The notes under the pieces are model-generated. The model had not been told where the DNA came from. It worked only from the letters and a program-made list of their open reading frames with translations, and searched no databases. A stretch of 64,000 nucleotides of DNA from Candidatus Aphodousia gallistercoris (GTDB taxonomy: Bacteria > Pseudomonadota > Gammaproteobacteria > Burkholderiales > Burkholderiaceae_F): NCBI GenBank assembly GCA_018714185.1, contig DVNT01000008.1:27340-91339 (forward strand), in the 5' to 3' direction. Below, one piece after another: positions 10,939 to 21,238 of this stretch. Numbering within the stretch: position 1 is the first letter of the stretch; the number at the start of each line of letters is the position of its first letter. The position numbers and the translations under genes are program-made.

Positions 10939-11562
10939 ATGCTACTAGATAAGTTGTCACTTACTGAATTTTGCGACGAACTTGCTTCCAAGTCTCCTGC
11001 GCCCGGAGGGGGAAGTGTAGCTGCCTTATCGGCGGCGCTGGCAGCTAGCTTGGGATCTATGGTGGCTGAACTCACCATTCAGAAAAAAGGCTATGAAGGC
11101 GTCCAGGATCAAATGCTTAGCATCGCAAAGCAGTCCAAGCTCCTTCAGGAACGCTTTATCCGGGCCATCGATGAAGATGCCCAAAGCTTCAATGATTTTC
11201 TGGCTGCCTCTCGCCTGCCGAAAATAAGCAACGAGGACAAACAAATTCGATTTAAACGAATGCAAGAAGCTTTACAGCATGCTTGCGAAGTCCCGTACGG
11301 GGTCGCCCAGGATGCCATGACTCTATTCGCCATAGCTAACGAGTTAATAAACAAAGCTAACCGCAACGCGAGCTCCGATGCGGCTGTTTGTGCGATAGAG
11401 GCTAGAGCTGCAGTTTTAGCTGCCGTGCTTAATGCTCGCATCAACCTTGCGAGCGTAAAGGACCCTCTCTACGTGCAAGAGATGGAGAAAAAATTAAATT
11501 ACTTGGAAGCGCAAGCGAATGTTTTAGAGAGTGAAATCCTTAAAAAATCATCGCTGAGCTAA
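10939..11562 (+). CDS. fchA: Formiminotransferase-cyclodeaminase family: formimido-THF cyclodeaminase / methenyl-THF cyclohydrolase
   Basis: FCDELASKSPAPGGGSVAALSAALAASLGSMVAELT is characteristic of FTCD_C; ATG at 10939 has GGAG 5 nt upstream (ORF track used GTG at 10933). Confidence 0.9.
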   Translation: MLLDKLSLTEFCDELASKSPAPGGGSVAALSAALAASLGSMVAELTIQKKGYEGVQDQMLSIAKQSKLLQERFIRAIDEDAQSFNDFLAASRLPKISNEDKQIRFKRMQEALQHACEVPYGVAQDAMTLFAIANELINKANRNASSDAAVCAIEARAAVLAAVLNARINLASVKDPLYVQEMEKKLNYLEAQANVLESEILKKSSLS

Positions 11563-11581
11563 CTATCAAGAGGAGAGAAAA

Positions 11582-12472
11582 ATGTCGAAGATAGTCGAGT
11601 GCATTCCTAATTTTAGTGAAGGCCGAAATCACGAAGTAATTGATGCCATTGCAAAAGCAGCATCCGAAGTTGAAGGCGCAAAACTTATCAATGTCAATGT
11701 AGAACCAAGCTACAACCGCTGTGTATTAACTATCATCGGTGAACCTCAGGCTGTCATTGAGGCTACGTTCAGAGCTTGTGCCAAAGCGGTAGAGCTAATT
11801 GATATGAATAAGCATAAGGGCGAACACCCAAGAATCGGGGCTATTGACGCCTCCCCCTTCGTCCCGGTGCGCGATGTTACAATTGAAGAATGCGTTGAAT
11901 ACGCCAATCAGCTCGGTGCACGCGTGGCCAAAGAACTGAAAGTCCCGGTATACCTTTATGAAAAAGCCGCCCGCTCTCCTGAACGTGTGAAACTTCAAAA
12001 TATTCGTCATCCGGAATATGAAGGGTTAAAAGAACTAATCGGACGGCCGGAGTGGAAACCTGACTTTGGCGAACCGGCCATGCATCCAACAGCCGGTGCC
12101 ATGCCCTTGGGTGTTCGAGGACCTCTTGTGGCCTTTAACATTTCACTGGGAACTTCAGATGTAAAAATTGCCAAAAAGATTGCCCAAAGTTTCCGTGAAG
12201 CAAAAGGTGGCTACCAAGATGCTCGCGCTATCGGTGTTTACGTAGCGGAACGAAACATTGTTCAAGTGAGTTGCATGATCAATTATCAAGTAGTACCACT
12301 TTACCGAATCATTGAAATGGTTAGAAGTGAAGCCAAGCGCTATGGCGTACCAGTCATTGGAACGGATGTATGCGGCATGATTTCGCGCGAAGCGCTTATG
12401 GACTGCTGTGAATACTATATGCAGCTGGAAAATTTTGATCGGCATGCCCAAGTTTTAGAAGAATTCGTTTAA
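11582..12472 (+). CDS. ftcD: Glutamate (or related) formimidoyltransferase
   Basis: MSKIVECIPNFSEGRNHEVIDAIAKA...HPRIGAIDASPFVPV: formiminotransferase N-domain hallmarks; 20 nt after fchA. Confidence 0.93.
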   Translation: MSKIVECIPNFSEGRNHEVIDAIAKAASEVEGAKLINVNVEPSYNRCVLTIIGEPQAVIEATFRACAKAVELIDMNKHKGEHPRIGAIDASPFVPVRDVTIEECVEYANQLGARVAKELKVPVYLYEKAARSPERVKLQNIRHPEYEGLKELIGRPEWKPDFGEPAMHPTAGAMPLGVRGPLVAFNISLGTSDVKIAKKIAQSFREAKGGYQDARAIGVYVAERNIVQVSCMINYQVVPLYRIIEMVRSEAKRYGVPVIGTDVCGMISREALMDCCEYYMQLENFDRHAQVLEEFV

Positions 12473-12492
12473 ATACATAAACTGTTCTTTGA

Positions 12493-12519
12493 GGACGGGC
12501 TTCTTACCCGTCCTTTTTC
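12493..12519 (+). terminator. Rho-independent terminator after ftcD
   Basis: GGACGGG-cttcttac-CCGTCC followed by TTTTT. Confidence 0.85.
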
Positions 12520-12665
12520 TTCGTTAAGTGCTCTGCCTTGCCTATTAGTAAAACGCAGTACCTAAGCCGCAATGCGCTTTTCCCAACAATGGCAACGATG
12601 ACAGCGTATCTATCCACCGCGTTAACTGCAGCCAAAGTCAAAAACCATGAAAGGATAATGAATCC

Positions 12666-13484
12666 TTACTTACCCACTCCGTTGGGCCGGTTCTTTTTCC
12701 CTGAAGCACACTTTTTCGAGATAAAGTTCAACAGGGCGTCATGCCAACGATTCGGTTTACCGACAAAAACGCTTAAAAATTTTGCTTCGGGCACTTTAAG
12801 TATTTCTGCACTTTTGGGAAGAATTTTCAAAAGGGCTTTACGTTGAGCAGAATGAATATAGTTATCACGGCCAGGGAACACCATTAAAACCGGAACTTTG
12901 ACAAAGGGGAGAATAGCCGATGGCTCAGGCGCGCTGCACTTGAGACACGAAGCGGCGAAATCACCGATTACCGGCCCCCAGCGATCCTTTATCCATCCCT
13001 TACGACTTGCATAAGCCGACTCCAAAATGAGGCCAGCCACTTTATCCTCATGACGTTTGTAAAGTTGCAACGCTACGTCACAGCCGATCCCTTGAGCAAA
13101 AAATATCAATTTATCCTGCTTGAAACGCGTTGCTACCCATTTAAAAACGCATTCAGCATCATTGGCTAAACCGTTAAAAGATGGCTTCCCTTCACTACCC
13201 CCGAATCCGCTGTAATCAAACATGATGACACGATACCCCTTTCGACAGAGGCAGCTGACTTGGGGAAGATGAAACTGCAGGTTATAGTGGGCTGATTCAA
13301 AAAAAAGAACCGTTCCTTTAACTTCGACATCAATAGGTTTCAGCAACACCCCTTCGATGGACAGATCTGAGCTATTTTTTACTTTAAAAGGCTCCCCTAT
13401 CATGCCGAAGTGCTGGGGGCGCCAATAATTTCTATGGTCGTTTTTAAATAGGATGCCTTCAATGAATTCAGAGAGAAATGACAT
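12666..13484 (-). CDS. Alpha/beta-hydrolase-fold protein, probable non-catalytic (ABH1)
   Basis: Fold motifs GYRVIMFDYSGFGGSEG and KVPVLMVFPGRD; nucleophile elbow reads FFAQGIGCDVAL (Ser to Gly). Paralogous to 30263-31060. Confidence 0.85.
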   Translation of the reverse strand: MSFLSEFIEGILFKNDHRNYWRPQHFGMIGEPFKVKNSSDLSIEGVLLKPIDVEVKGTVLFFESAHYNLQFHLPQVSCLCRKGYRVIMFDYSGFGGSEGKPSFNGLANDAECVFKWVATRFKQDKLIFFAQGIGCDVALQLYKRHEDKVAGLILESAYASRKGWIKDRWGPVIGDFAASCLKCSAPEPSAILPFVKVPVLMVFPGRDNYIHSAQRKALLKILPKSAEILKVPEAKFLSVFVGKPNRWHDALLNFISKKCASGKKNRPNGVGK

Positions 13485-13501
13485 GAATACCTCTTACTCA
13501 A

Positions 13502-13533
13502 AGAGGGTCACTCCGAACCAGAGTTGACCCTCT
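13502..13533 (-). terminator. Inverted repeat between Dcu1 and ABH1 (possible attenuator)
   Basis: AGAGGGTCA...TGACCCTCT, 9-bp stem. Confidence 0.55.
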
Positions 13534-13560
13534 TCTCAATCACCAAGTGTTAATGAATCC

Positions 13561-14871
13561 TTAGATCACTTCTACCATCAACACACCGACTGCAACTGAG
13601 ATAACTACCATAAGTAGCCCCGGAACCTGCATTGAATGGTTAAAGACAAATTTACCAATCTTTGTCGTACCGGATCGGTCCATACCGACTGCCGCCAAAG
13701 CAGGACCCGAAGTCGGCAAAACAAACAAGCAGTTAACAGCCGGGAACATGGCAACCAACATCATGGGAGAAATGCCTAAAGCGAACCCTAACGGCATAAT
13801 GGCTCGGGTTGTTGCACCTTGGCTTGACAGCAAAGCCGACATGATTGCCAAAACAAAGGCAAAGAGTACAGGAGCGCTTTCAGCCAAACCACCGGCAACT
13901 TGCATGAAAACTTCCCGGTTCGCATTGATGAAAGAGTCAGACATCCAAGCCACACCGAAAACAGCGGCTAACGAAATAACGCCTGCGTGCAATACGGGAC
14001 TACCGGCTACTTTAGCCATATCAGGCTTGCAGAAGAAGCACATTACGGCACCGGCAGCCAGCATGACGGCTTCAATCACTAAGCTCATGCTAATCGAACC
14101 TTTGTCGCCCAAAGTACGCAACTCAGGGAAAAAGCCCGTAACCACAATGACGATGATTCCCAAGAAGAAGATTGCCACTGACCAACCTGCTTCTTTAGGC
14201 AAGGGGCGGTCATCGAGCTTCTGGGGAGGTTGTACCTGACCGGCGGCAACCCTGGCTAAATATTCAGGATCATCCTTAAGTTCTTTGCCCTTATTCATGC
14301 AAATCAACGAGGAGAGAACAACACCGATCAAGCAGGACGGGAATGTGATCATCAAAATCGTACCCAAACCGATTTCGGGGAAACCATTCTGGGCCATTAA
14401 GCCAATCATGGCTGCGGTAGCAGCAGAAATCGGGCAAGCAGTAATACCCACTTGGCCCGCAACGGCAGCCCCAGCCATAGCACGTTCGGGGCGAACTTGA
14501 GCGTTATAAGACACCTCATAAATCACGGGCAAAATCGCATACACTGCATTACCGGTACCGGCAAAGAATGTAAGGAAGAAGCTAACGACCGGTGCTACCA
14601 CTGCAACATATTTCGGTTTTTTCCGAATGATTTTAGCTGCAAAGCGGACCAAAATGTCCAATCCACCCACGGCCTCCATGCACCCTGCGCACAGGCAGAC
14701 TGCCAAAATGATTAGCATCACGTCAATAGGAGGCGAGGTCGGCATAATACCGAAAATCGCTGTGAGCAATACCAAACCGAAGCCGCCCCAGAACCCTAGA
14801 GCAACTCCACCGAATCGGACGCCTAAAATAATGGCGCCGAAAACGATTACAAACTCAATAAAAGTCAGCAT
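13561..14871 (-). CDS. DcuA/DcuB-family anaerobic C4-dicarboxylate transporter (Dcu1)
   Basis: MLTFIEFVIVFGAIILGVRFGGVALGFWGG...APVVSFFLTFFAGTGNAVYAILPVIYEV...ITACPISAA closely matches DcuA/B; probable start at 14871 rather than 14910. Confidence 0.92.
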   Translation of the reverse strand: MLTFIEFVIVFGAIILGVRFGGVALGFWGGFGLVLLTAIFGIMPTSPPIDVMLIILAVCLCAGCMEAVGGLDILVRFAAKIIRKKPKYVAVVAPVVSFFLTFFAGTGNAVYAILPVIYEVSYNAQVRPERAMAGAAVAGQVGITACPISAATAAMIGLMAQNGFPEIGLGTILMITFPSCLIGVVLSSLICMNKGKELKDDPEYLARVAAGQVQPPQKLDDRPLPKEAGWSVAIFFLGIIVIVVTGFFPELRTLGDKGSISMSLVIEAVMLAAGAVMCFFCKPDMAKVAGSPVLHAGVISLAAVFGVAWMSDSFINANREVFMQVAGGLAESAPVLFAFVLAIMSALLSSQGATTRAIMPLGFALGISPMMLVAMFPAVNCLFVLPTSGPALAAVGMDRSGTTKIGKFVFNHSMQVPGLLMVVISVAVGVLMVEVI

Positions 14872-15461
14872 AGATATAACTGTTGAACGTCCGCCAATAG
14901 CTCCGTCCAATGCCTCTTATCGTTAGTCTTAAACATCACCTAAAGTAGGCGACCCCCAGTTCACCCAATCGGCATAAGCCGCAAGATAAAGAGCAAACCC
15001 GCAAATCCTCATCTCAATGCATACACACTTCATGATGAGATAAAAAAATTGTCCCAGCCTAACGTCGCATCGGGCATCTAACATAAAATAAAATTATGAT
15101 GTAATAAATATTTACTAATATTTATTTGAAACCATAATTGACAAAATTAAGATATTCTTTGCAGATTTGGGGTTTTGTTTTCAAATAATTCTGCTTTAAT
15201 TTCAAAATATTAATCATCATGTTCGATTGATCTTTAAGAACTTGCCAGAAAAAACAATTTGATTTTCTTTAAAATTTTTTCTAATTATTAGAAAAATTCT
15301 GAATCCAATTAAGCCTACTGATCACTGTTTCTAATTTCGCCCATTAAAATTATTTATAGAAAAAGACTCGATCAAAGAATTCAACAAGAATGGCTTTCGT
15401 AGGGTCTTGGTATCAGAGGATAACGAACCCGATCACTTTACTAGTCCTTATGGAGATCGCT

Positions 15462-16973
15462 ATGTCTGAAAAGATTCATCGCGGCAAGATTAAAACACCG
15501 CCTGATCCTCTAGTCGTGAAATATTTGATTGAACCGGCCATTAAAAGCGACATCAAATATCGTTATCAGGCTTTTTTGGATTGCAATAAAGCCCACGTTT
15601 TGATGCTGGCTAAACAGGGAATTGTTACCGAACCGGTTGCTGCAGCTATTTTGAAGGTTAACAATGAATTGGCTGCAATGGGCGATGGGCCGACTTTTGA
15701 CGTTGATCCGGGCCGTGAAGACTTTTACTTCAACATTGAAGCATACCTCATTGAAAAAGTGGGTATTGAAATTGGCGGCCAACAACATACCGCCCGCTCA
15801 AGAAACGATCTTTACGCAACTTGCGCCCGGTTAGCCGTTCGCAAAGCGTACTTTGACATTTGTCATGTGTTCAATCAAATGCGCCAAGCGGTCATTGACG
15901 TGGCTGAAGCAAATAAAGACGCGGTATTTGCCGGGTATACACATATGCAACCCTCCGAGCCGATTACCTTTGCTCACTACTGCTCGGCCATTTTAAATGC
16001 CATGGAGCGTGACTATCGCCGTCTGGCACATTGCTTTGAAGGGCTAAATATCTGCCCGTTAGGCGGCGGTTCAATGGGCTCAACAACTTGGAATATTGAT
16101 AGGGAATACACCTCCAAGTTATTGGGTTTTGATAAGCCCGTTGACAACTCGATTGACTGCGTTGCATCCCGCGACTTTACAACGGACATCCTTGCCGTGT
16201 TATCGCTTGCAGCCAACACTCTGAGCCGGCTCTGCCAGGACCTCTATGTCTGGGCCACACCGGACTACGGATACATTGAAGTCTCCGACAGCTGTGCCGT
16301 TTGCTCTTCCATCATGCCGCAAAAGAAGAATCCTTGGGTTCTCGAACACATCAAGGCAAAGGCCGCTCACGTTGAAGGAGCCTTTATGAGCTCCCTTAAT
16401 GTATTGAAAAACGTCATCTACTCGCACAGTGAGGACACCTGCGGTGAATGCGCTAAGTATCTCTTTACCGGCATTGACGAAATGCGAGAAATGTGTGAAT
16501 TGATGACCGTGAGTATCAAGGGCATTACCGTCAAGAAAGAACGCATGATCGAAACGGCGAAGGGCAATTTCTGCACCGTCACCGAGCTAGCTAATTACTT
16601 GGTTCGCCATGACAAGATTAGCTTCCGCATGGCTCATGACATTGTCGCCGAAGTTGTCGCTCACATGATCGAGCATAACAAGAAGGCTGACGAAATCGGT
16701 ACTGATGTAGTTAACCCGATCTTCATGAAGCTCTTTGGACGCACTACGACGATGACCGACGAAGAAGTTCGCGCTGCATTAGATCCTAAGAAAATTGCGT
16801 ACGCTAAAACTTGTATCGGCGGTACAGCCCCTGACGAAGTTCAACGCCAGTTGGACGGCCGTCAAGATGCGCTCAATCGTGATAACGCTGAGTTGGAAAG
16901 CCGTGAACAGGCTGTCGCCAAGGCAAAAGCCGATATGGAATGCGCCGTGTCCGAAATGATCGCTAAAGCGTAA
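15462..16973 (+). CDS. ArgH-like (argininosuccinate lyase superfamily) lyase 1, substrate unknown
   Basis: HTARSRND, GYTHMQPSEPITFAHY, CSSIMPQKKNPW; C-terminal coiled-coil-like tail. Start at MSEKIHRGKIK (15462). Confidence 0.9.
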   Translation: MSEKIHRGKIKTPPDPLVVKYLIEPAIKSDIKYRYQAFLDCNKAHVLMLAKQGIVTEPVAAAILKVNNELAAMGDGPTFDVDPGREDFYFNIEAYLIEKVGIEIGGQQHTARSRNDLYATCARLAVRKAYFDICHVFNQMRQAVIDVAEANKDAVFAGYTHMQPSEPITFAHYCSAILNAMERDYRRLAHCFEGLNICPLGGGSMGSTTWNIDREYTSKLLGFDKPVDNSIDCVASRDFTTDILAVLSLAANTLSRLCQDLYVWATPDYGYIEVSDSCAVCSSIMPQKKNPWVLEHIKAKAAHVEGAFMSSLNVLKNVIYSHSEDTCGECAKYLFTGIDEMREMCELMTVSIKGITVKKERMIETAKGNFCTVTELANYLVRHDKISFRMAHDIVAEVVAHMIEHNKKADEIGTDVVNPIFMKLFGRTTTMTDEEVRAALDPKKIAYAKTCIGGTAPDEVQRQLDGRQDALNRDNAELESREQAVAKAKADMECAVSEMIAKA

Positions 16974-17000
16974 TTTTCAGACTTTCCGTCATCATTACGA

Positions 17001-17029
17001 GAACGCCCGATCAACGGGCGTTCTTTTTA
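17001..17029 (+). terminator. Terminator after lyase 1
   Basis: GAACGCCCG-atcaa-CGGGCGTTC then TTTTTATTTTTT. Confidence 0.9.
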
Positions 17030-17214
17030 TTTTTTGGTCACCCACCGCCACTAAAACCTAAACGCCCTCCGGCATTATTCCCTATTGAAGAGACCAAAAA
17101 AGGCCCCGAGTCTTATACAGATCTCGGGGCGAACGATTGGTAGAGTCTACCAACCGGCTACCATGGGGAGGGGCTCTATGCTAAAGACTCTCAACCAAGG
17201 TGCTATGGAAACTT

Positions 17215-18648
17215 TCACTTAATAACATTTTTTTCTTTCTTCCATTGAGCAATGGCCGTTGCCATCTTCTCAGGATCGACAAGCAAGGCCGGATCCAGCA
17301 GCCAATCGGCTTCCTTTTGCGTCATGACTTGCATTTCCAGTACCGCTTGCTTTACCGTCAAACGATGCTCTGATGCATAGTGTGCAACTCGAACGCCTTC
17401 CTCATAGCCCAAAGTCTCACCAACGACAGTGGCTAGAGCCAATGTCTCTTCGGCTTCCTTATGGCAGCGCTCACGATTGGCCTCAATGCCAGAAATACAT
17501 TTATCAATGAAAAGCGGAATGAAGTTAGTTAACAGATCAAACGATTCAAAAAGGTTTTTATACAGCGTCGGCGCCCAGCAGCTGATTTCCAGCTCACCTT
17601 GTTCGAAAGCCATGCTGATGACCATATCATTACCGATCGTCTGTTGAGCAACCTGGCAAGCCAATTCGGGAATAATCGGATTAATCTTGCCCGGCATAAT
17701 AGAGCTTCCAGGACTTAACGCAGGAAGTGAGATCTCGCAGAAACCAGCCCTAGGACCGGAAGAAAGTAACCGCAAATCCTTAGCAATCTTGCTGATACCA
17801 CTTGCAGCCTGCTTTACTGCAGCAGAGACCTTTACATAGAAATCATCATTCTGCATTCCATCGAAGAGATTGGATGCGCAAACAACCTTCTCACCTAACT
17901 CTTCAGACAAGATTCGGTAAAAAGCTTCCTTGTAACCAGGAGCTGCACCCATCCCAGTCCCAACGGCTGTCGCACCGACGATAAGAGTAAAGCATTCCTC
18001 ACGCAAAGAAGCGACATTTTGCGCTTGCCGACGGCAAAATTCAGCGTAGCCGCTAAACTCTTGACCTAATGTCATCGGGACGGCATCCTGCAAACAAGTC
18101 CTCCCAACCTTCACAACATCTGCAAATTCCTTTGCCTTTTTATCAAAAGCTTCTGAAAGCGCCCACAATTGCGGTACTAATTTATCAATTGCGGGGTAAA
18201 CGCAAAGATGCTCGGCAGAGGTCACAACATCATTCGTGGACTGCCCCATATTGACGTGTGTATTGGGATGGACCTTATCGTAGCCTTTGTGCTCAGTTAG
18301 GATTTCATTTGCCAAGTTAGCGAGGACCTCGTTTACATTCATGTTCACGCAGGTATACCCGCCTCCTTGAAACATATCTAGCGGGAATTGATCATCGTAC
18401 TTGCCCGTGAGTACCAAATCAGCGGCTTGAGCAATGGCATCGGCAATCGTCGGGTTCAGTGCCCCGATTTCCTTATTGGCAAGAGCACTAGCCTTTTTCA
18501 TATGTACGAGGCAACGGTGTAGATACGGATAGCGGATTACAGGCACACCCAAAAGTCCGGAAACCGACTGTACTCTTATAGTTTGAATTCCATAATAATT
18601 TTCGTCAGGGACATCCATTTCCCCCAGACAATCATGCTCTTTACGCAT
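17215..18648 (-). CDS. Aspartate ammonia-lyase/fumarase-superfamily lyase, complete active-site set
   Basis: C1 NMNVNEVLANLANEILTEHKGYDKVHPNTHVNMGQSTND, C2 KVGRTCLQDAVPMTLGQE, C3 SPGSSIMPGKINP all present. Likely start MRKEHD (18648). Confidence 0.92.
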   Translation of the reverse strand: MRKEHDCLGEMDVPDENYYGIQTIRVQSVSGLLGVPVIRYPYLHRCLVHMKKASALANKEIGALNPTIADAIAQAADLVLTGKYDDQFPLDMFQGGGYTCVNMNVNEVLANLANEILTEHKGYDKVHPNTHVNMGQSTNDVVTSAEHLCVYPAIDKLVPQLWALSEAFDKKAKEFADVVKVGRTCLQDAVPMTLGQEFSGYAEFCRRQAQNVASLREECFTLIVGATAVGTGMGAAPGYKEAFYRILSEELGEKVVCASNLFDGMQNDDFYVKVSAAVKQAASGISKIAKDLRLLSSGPRAGFCEISLPALSPGSSIMPGKINPIIPELACQVAQQTIGNDMVISMAFEQGELEISCWAPTLYKNLFESFDLLTNFIPLFIDKCISGIEANRERCHKEAEETLALATVVGETLGYEEGVRVAHYASEHRLTVKQAVLEMQVMTQKEADWLLDPALLVDPEKMATAIAQWKKEKNVIK

Positions 18649-18760
18649 TTCCTCTCCTTCCAAACTGAGATCAATTGACGATGATTTACTATTTCACGTT
18701 CACGCCGTCTTGACTATCTTCATAAAAAAATATTGGAAATGCGATTAGTTTTCTTTATTG

Positions 18761-19723
18761 TTAAAGTACAGTCAGAGATCTCGACAGAATAGGATATTGT
18801 TGCCCCATCTTAGGCAAGATAATTTCGTTTACTGTCTGCTTTACATACTCAGCAATTTTTTCGGCCACTTGCGTATAAAAAGAGTTGGTGTAAAGCACAT
18901 ATGCAGTCCTTTTAGCTTGCAACATGGGAAGTTTATGCACACTCACCCGGGGCAAAAATTCTTTCGCAAGCCACAAGTTCAAGACGGGCATCACCGTCCA
19001 TCCCTTACCCCCGGATACCAGGCTTAAAATCATTTGATTCGTATCCGCCTCAATAATGTGAGGTGAAAAAACGTTACACTGCCTCAAAACTCTTTCTACC
19101 TGGATAGCATCCAAGCTCGAATCGTTAAAACGTATTACCGGCACCTTGCGAATAAGCTGAATAACATCGGCCAGATGGTTTATGCGTCCAGAATATTCTT
19201 TAGGAGCAACAATTAAAAAGTCTTCCGAATGTAATGGTATGGAACGAATTTCCTTGTGCGTTGATAGAGGGTCTGTCACCAAGGCAATATCCAATTTTTT
19301 GTCTAAAAGGCGCCGACAGATGCCCGGAGTTCCAGAAGTATAGGCTGTGAGACTGCTCGTAATAGGAATCAACTTGTCAATAAAGTATGGAACGCAACAG
19401 ATGCTCAATGAGTCCGATGAGCCCAAACGTAAATGGGGCATTTTCCCATGCATCGACTGTACAACCTCAGTGGTGAGATTTTCAACAGAGCTCAAAATCT
19501 CTTCTCCACGGCTTTGCAGAATCCTTCCAGCCGAAGTAAGCGAAAGAGGACGAGATGAACGATCAAAAAGCTCCACATCAAGAGCTTCTTCAAGCTTGTG
19601 AATGGCCGAGGAGATTGCCGGCTGCGTAATATCGAGGCGCTTTGCAGCCGCACTCATATTGCAATCCTGGCTAACTTCAAGGAAAACCTTCAGGCTAGAA
19701 AAATCAATGTCCGACTTCATCAT
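18761..19723 (-). CDS. LysR-family transcriptional regulator
   Basis: wHTH FLEVSQDCNMSAAAKRLDITQPAISSAIHKLEEALDVELFDRSSRPLSLTSAG. Confidence 0.93.
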   Translation of the reverse strand: MMKSDIDFSSLKVFLEVSQDCNMSAAAKRLDITQPAISSAIHKLEEALDVELFDRSSRPLSLTSAGRILQSRGEEILSSVENLTTEVVQSMHGKMPHLRLGSSDSLSICCVPYFIDKLIPITSSLTAYTSGTPGICRRLLDKKLDIALVTDPLSTHKEIRSIPLHSEDFLIVAPKEYSGRINHLADVIQLIRKVPVIRFNDSSLDAIQVERVLRQCNVFSPHIIEADTNQMILSLVSGGKGWTVMPVLNLWLAKEFLPRVSVHKLPMLQAKRTAYVLYTNSFYTQVAEKIAEYVKQTVNEIILPKMGQQYPILSRSLTVL

Positions 19724-20071
19724 AGGAGCACCCTCCTAAGGGACAATTTAAGAGAAGTGAACCCACACTCGTGAGAGCATTAATGATTTTATTATTTTCT
19801 ATTAATTTTTTTAATACAGTTCTTCTTATACTATCGGATAGAAATGGCAATTATTCCTACGACCCCGCGCGTCTATGTGAGTCGATGCACACATTTTTCA
19901 CCCAATTCCATCACTACGGCTCCTGCAACAGGTACTGGAGCCCTTGTTCTCACAATGTCTCCCTATGGCCAAGGAGTGCAAACTCATAGAACCCGAAATT
20001 TTTATTAACCTAAACGTACGGCTAAATCTCGCGATAAGTTCTATGTGAATGCATCTCCTCTCATGACATCA

Positions 20072-21046
20072 TTAGGATTGAGCCTGAACCTTATTAAATA
20101 TCCGAACCGCAACAGAAATGCCGGCAATCAACAGACAAAAACCGATCGACAGAGTGATTGTTGGCCATTGCATACGGAATATATGCCCATAGACGACAGA
20201 AAAAATTGTCTCAAACACCAAAAGCTGCCCCACCAATGCCGTGGGCAATTTTGCACTGCACATATTCCAAAGTGCAGTGGCAAGCCAGGAGCAGCAAACT
20301 CCGGCAAAAAGCATAATGACGAAATATCGTACCGGTGTAGGTCCCAGTAAGGACGGCATCTCCGGATCAAAAGCGTAAACCACGCAATAAAGCACCGCAG
20401 AGATGGGACAGAGGACTACGCACTGAGCACAAGTCCAAATAGTAGGATCAACCTTGGGGTGGTCCAGCAGCCAATCAGCATTGCGAATGGGGTACCAAGT
20501 CCACATGAGGGTTGAAATTAAACCACAGCCCAAACCCAAAAAGAAAGTTCCGGATGTCCCGCTATTGTTAGCTAAAAATTCCTCCAATTCAGTAAAGTTG
20601 ATCATTACAAAGCCAACAAAAATACACAATAGGGGGATCACCAATGCCTTTAAATGAACAAAAGGCTTACCTTTTCTGCGTGAGCGCTCATTGGAAATTA
20701 GGGCTACTAAAACGGGCACTGCACCAAAACAAATACCCGCTACCGGAACGCCGGCATATTCGACTGAAAGCATCAAAAACCAAGCCTGTATTAGATTTCC
20801 GATCAATGTCAGCTTGACAGCAAAGATCCAATCTTGTTTTGTAATGCTTCTAAATTTTGGGAAAAAGACGATGATAAGAACTAGGGAAACCAGCCCCATG
20901 ACAAAAGCACGGGCAATGGCAATATAAAGAGCATCGTATTCGGGCAGCAACACAGGCAATAGATAGGTTAGCCCCCAAAGCGCACAAGCGCTTAAACCAT
21001 ACAATACGCCGGCAAACATTAACCCCTCCAACATATAAAGCCGCAC
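20072..21046 (-). CDS. EamA/DMT-superfamily transporter
   Basis: Ten hydrophobic segments with duplicated EamA-like halves; YGLSACALWGLTYLLPVLL N-terminus. Confidence 0.85.
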   Translation of the reverse strand: MRLYMLEGLMFAGVLYGLSACALWGLTYLLPVLLPEYDALYIAIARAFVMGLVSLVLIIVFFPKFRSITKQDWIFAVKLTLIGNLIQAWFLMLSVEYAGVPVAGICFGAVPVLVALISNERSRRKGKPFVHLKALVIPLLCIFVGFVMINFTELEEFLANNSGTSGTFFLGLGCGLISTLMWTWYPIRNADWLLDHPKVDPTIWTCAQCVVLCPISAVLYCVVYAFDPEMPSLLGPTPVRYFVIMLFAGVCCSWLATALWNMCSAKLPTALVGQLLVFETIFSVVYGHIFRMQWPTITLSIGFCLLIAGISVAVRIFNKVQAQS

Positions 21047-21238
21047 AGCAACTCCATTTGTAAAAGCATTTCGTTAAATGTGAAAACCACTATTTTGTTT
21101 TTTTATAAGCCCTAGAGACGTTCTTTATGGCGTTTGGCAATTTGGGCAGATTGAATAAAACTGAAGATGGGTACTTTTGAGCGAAGCTTGGCTTCGGCTT
21201 TAGATTGTCTTGCTAACCTTTGAAAAAGGACATTTATC

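Noticed and set aside
15462-16973. Naming the ArgH-like genes argH
   Set aside because: Signature differences and absence of argG make arginine biosynthesis unlikely; left unnamed.
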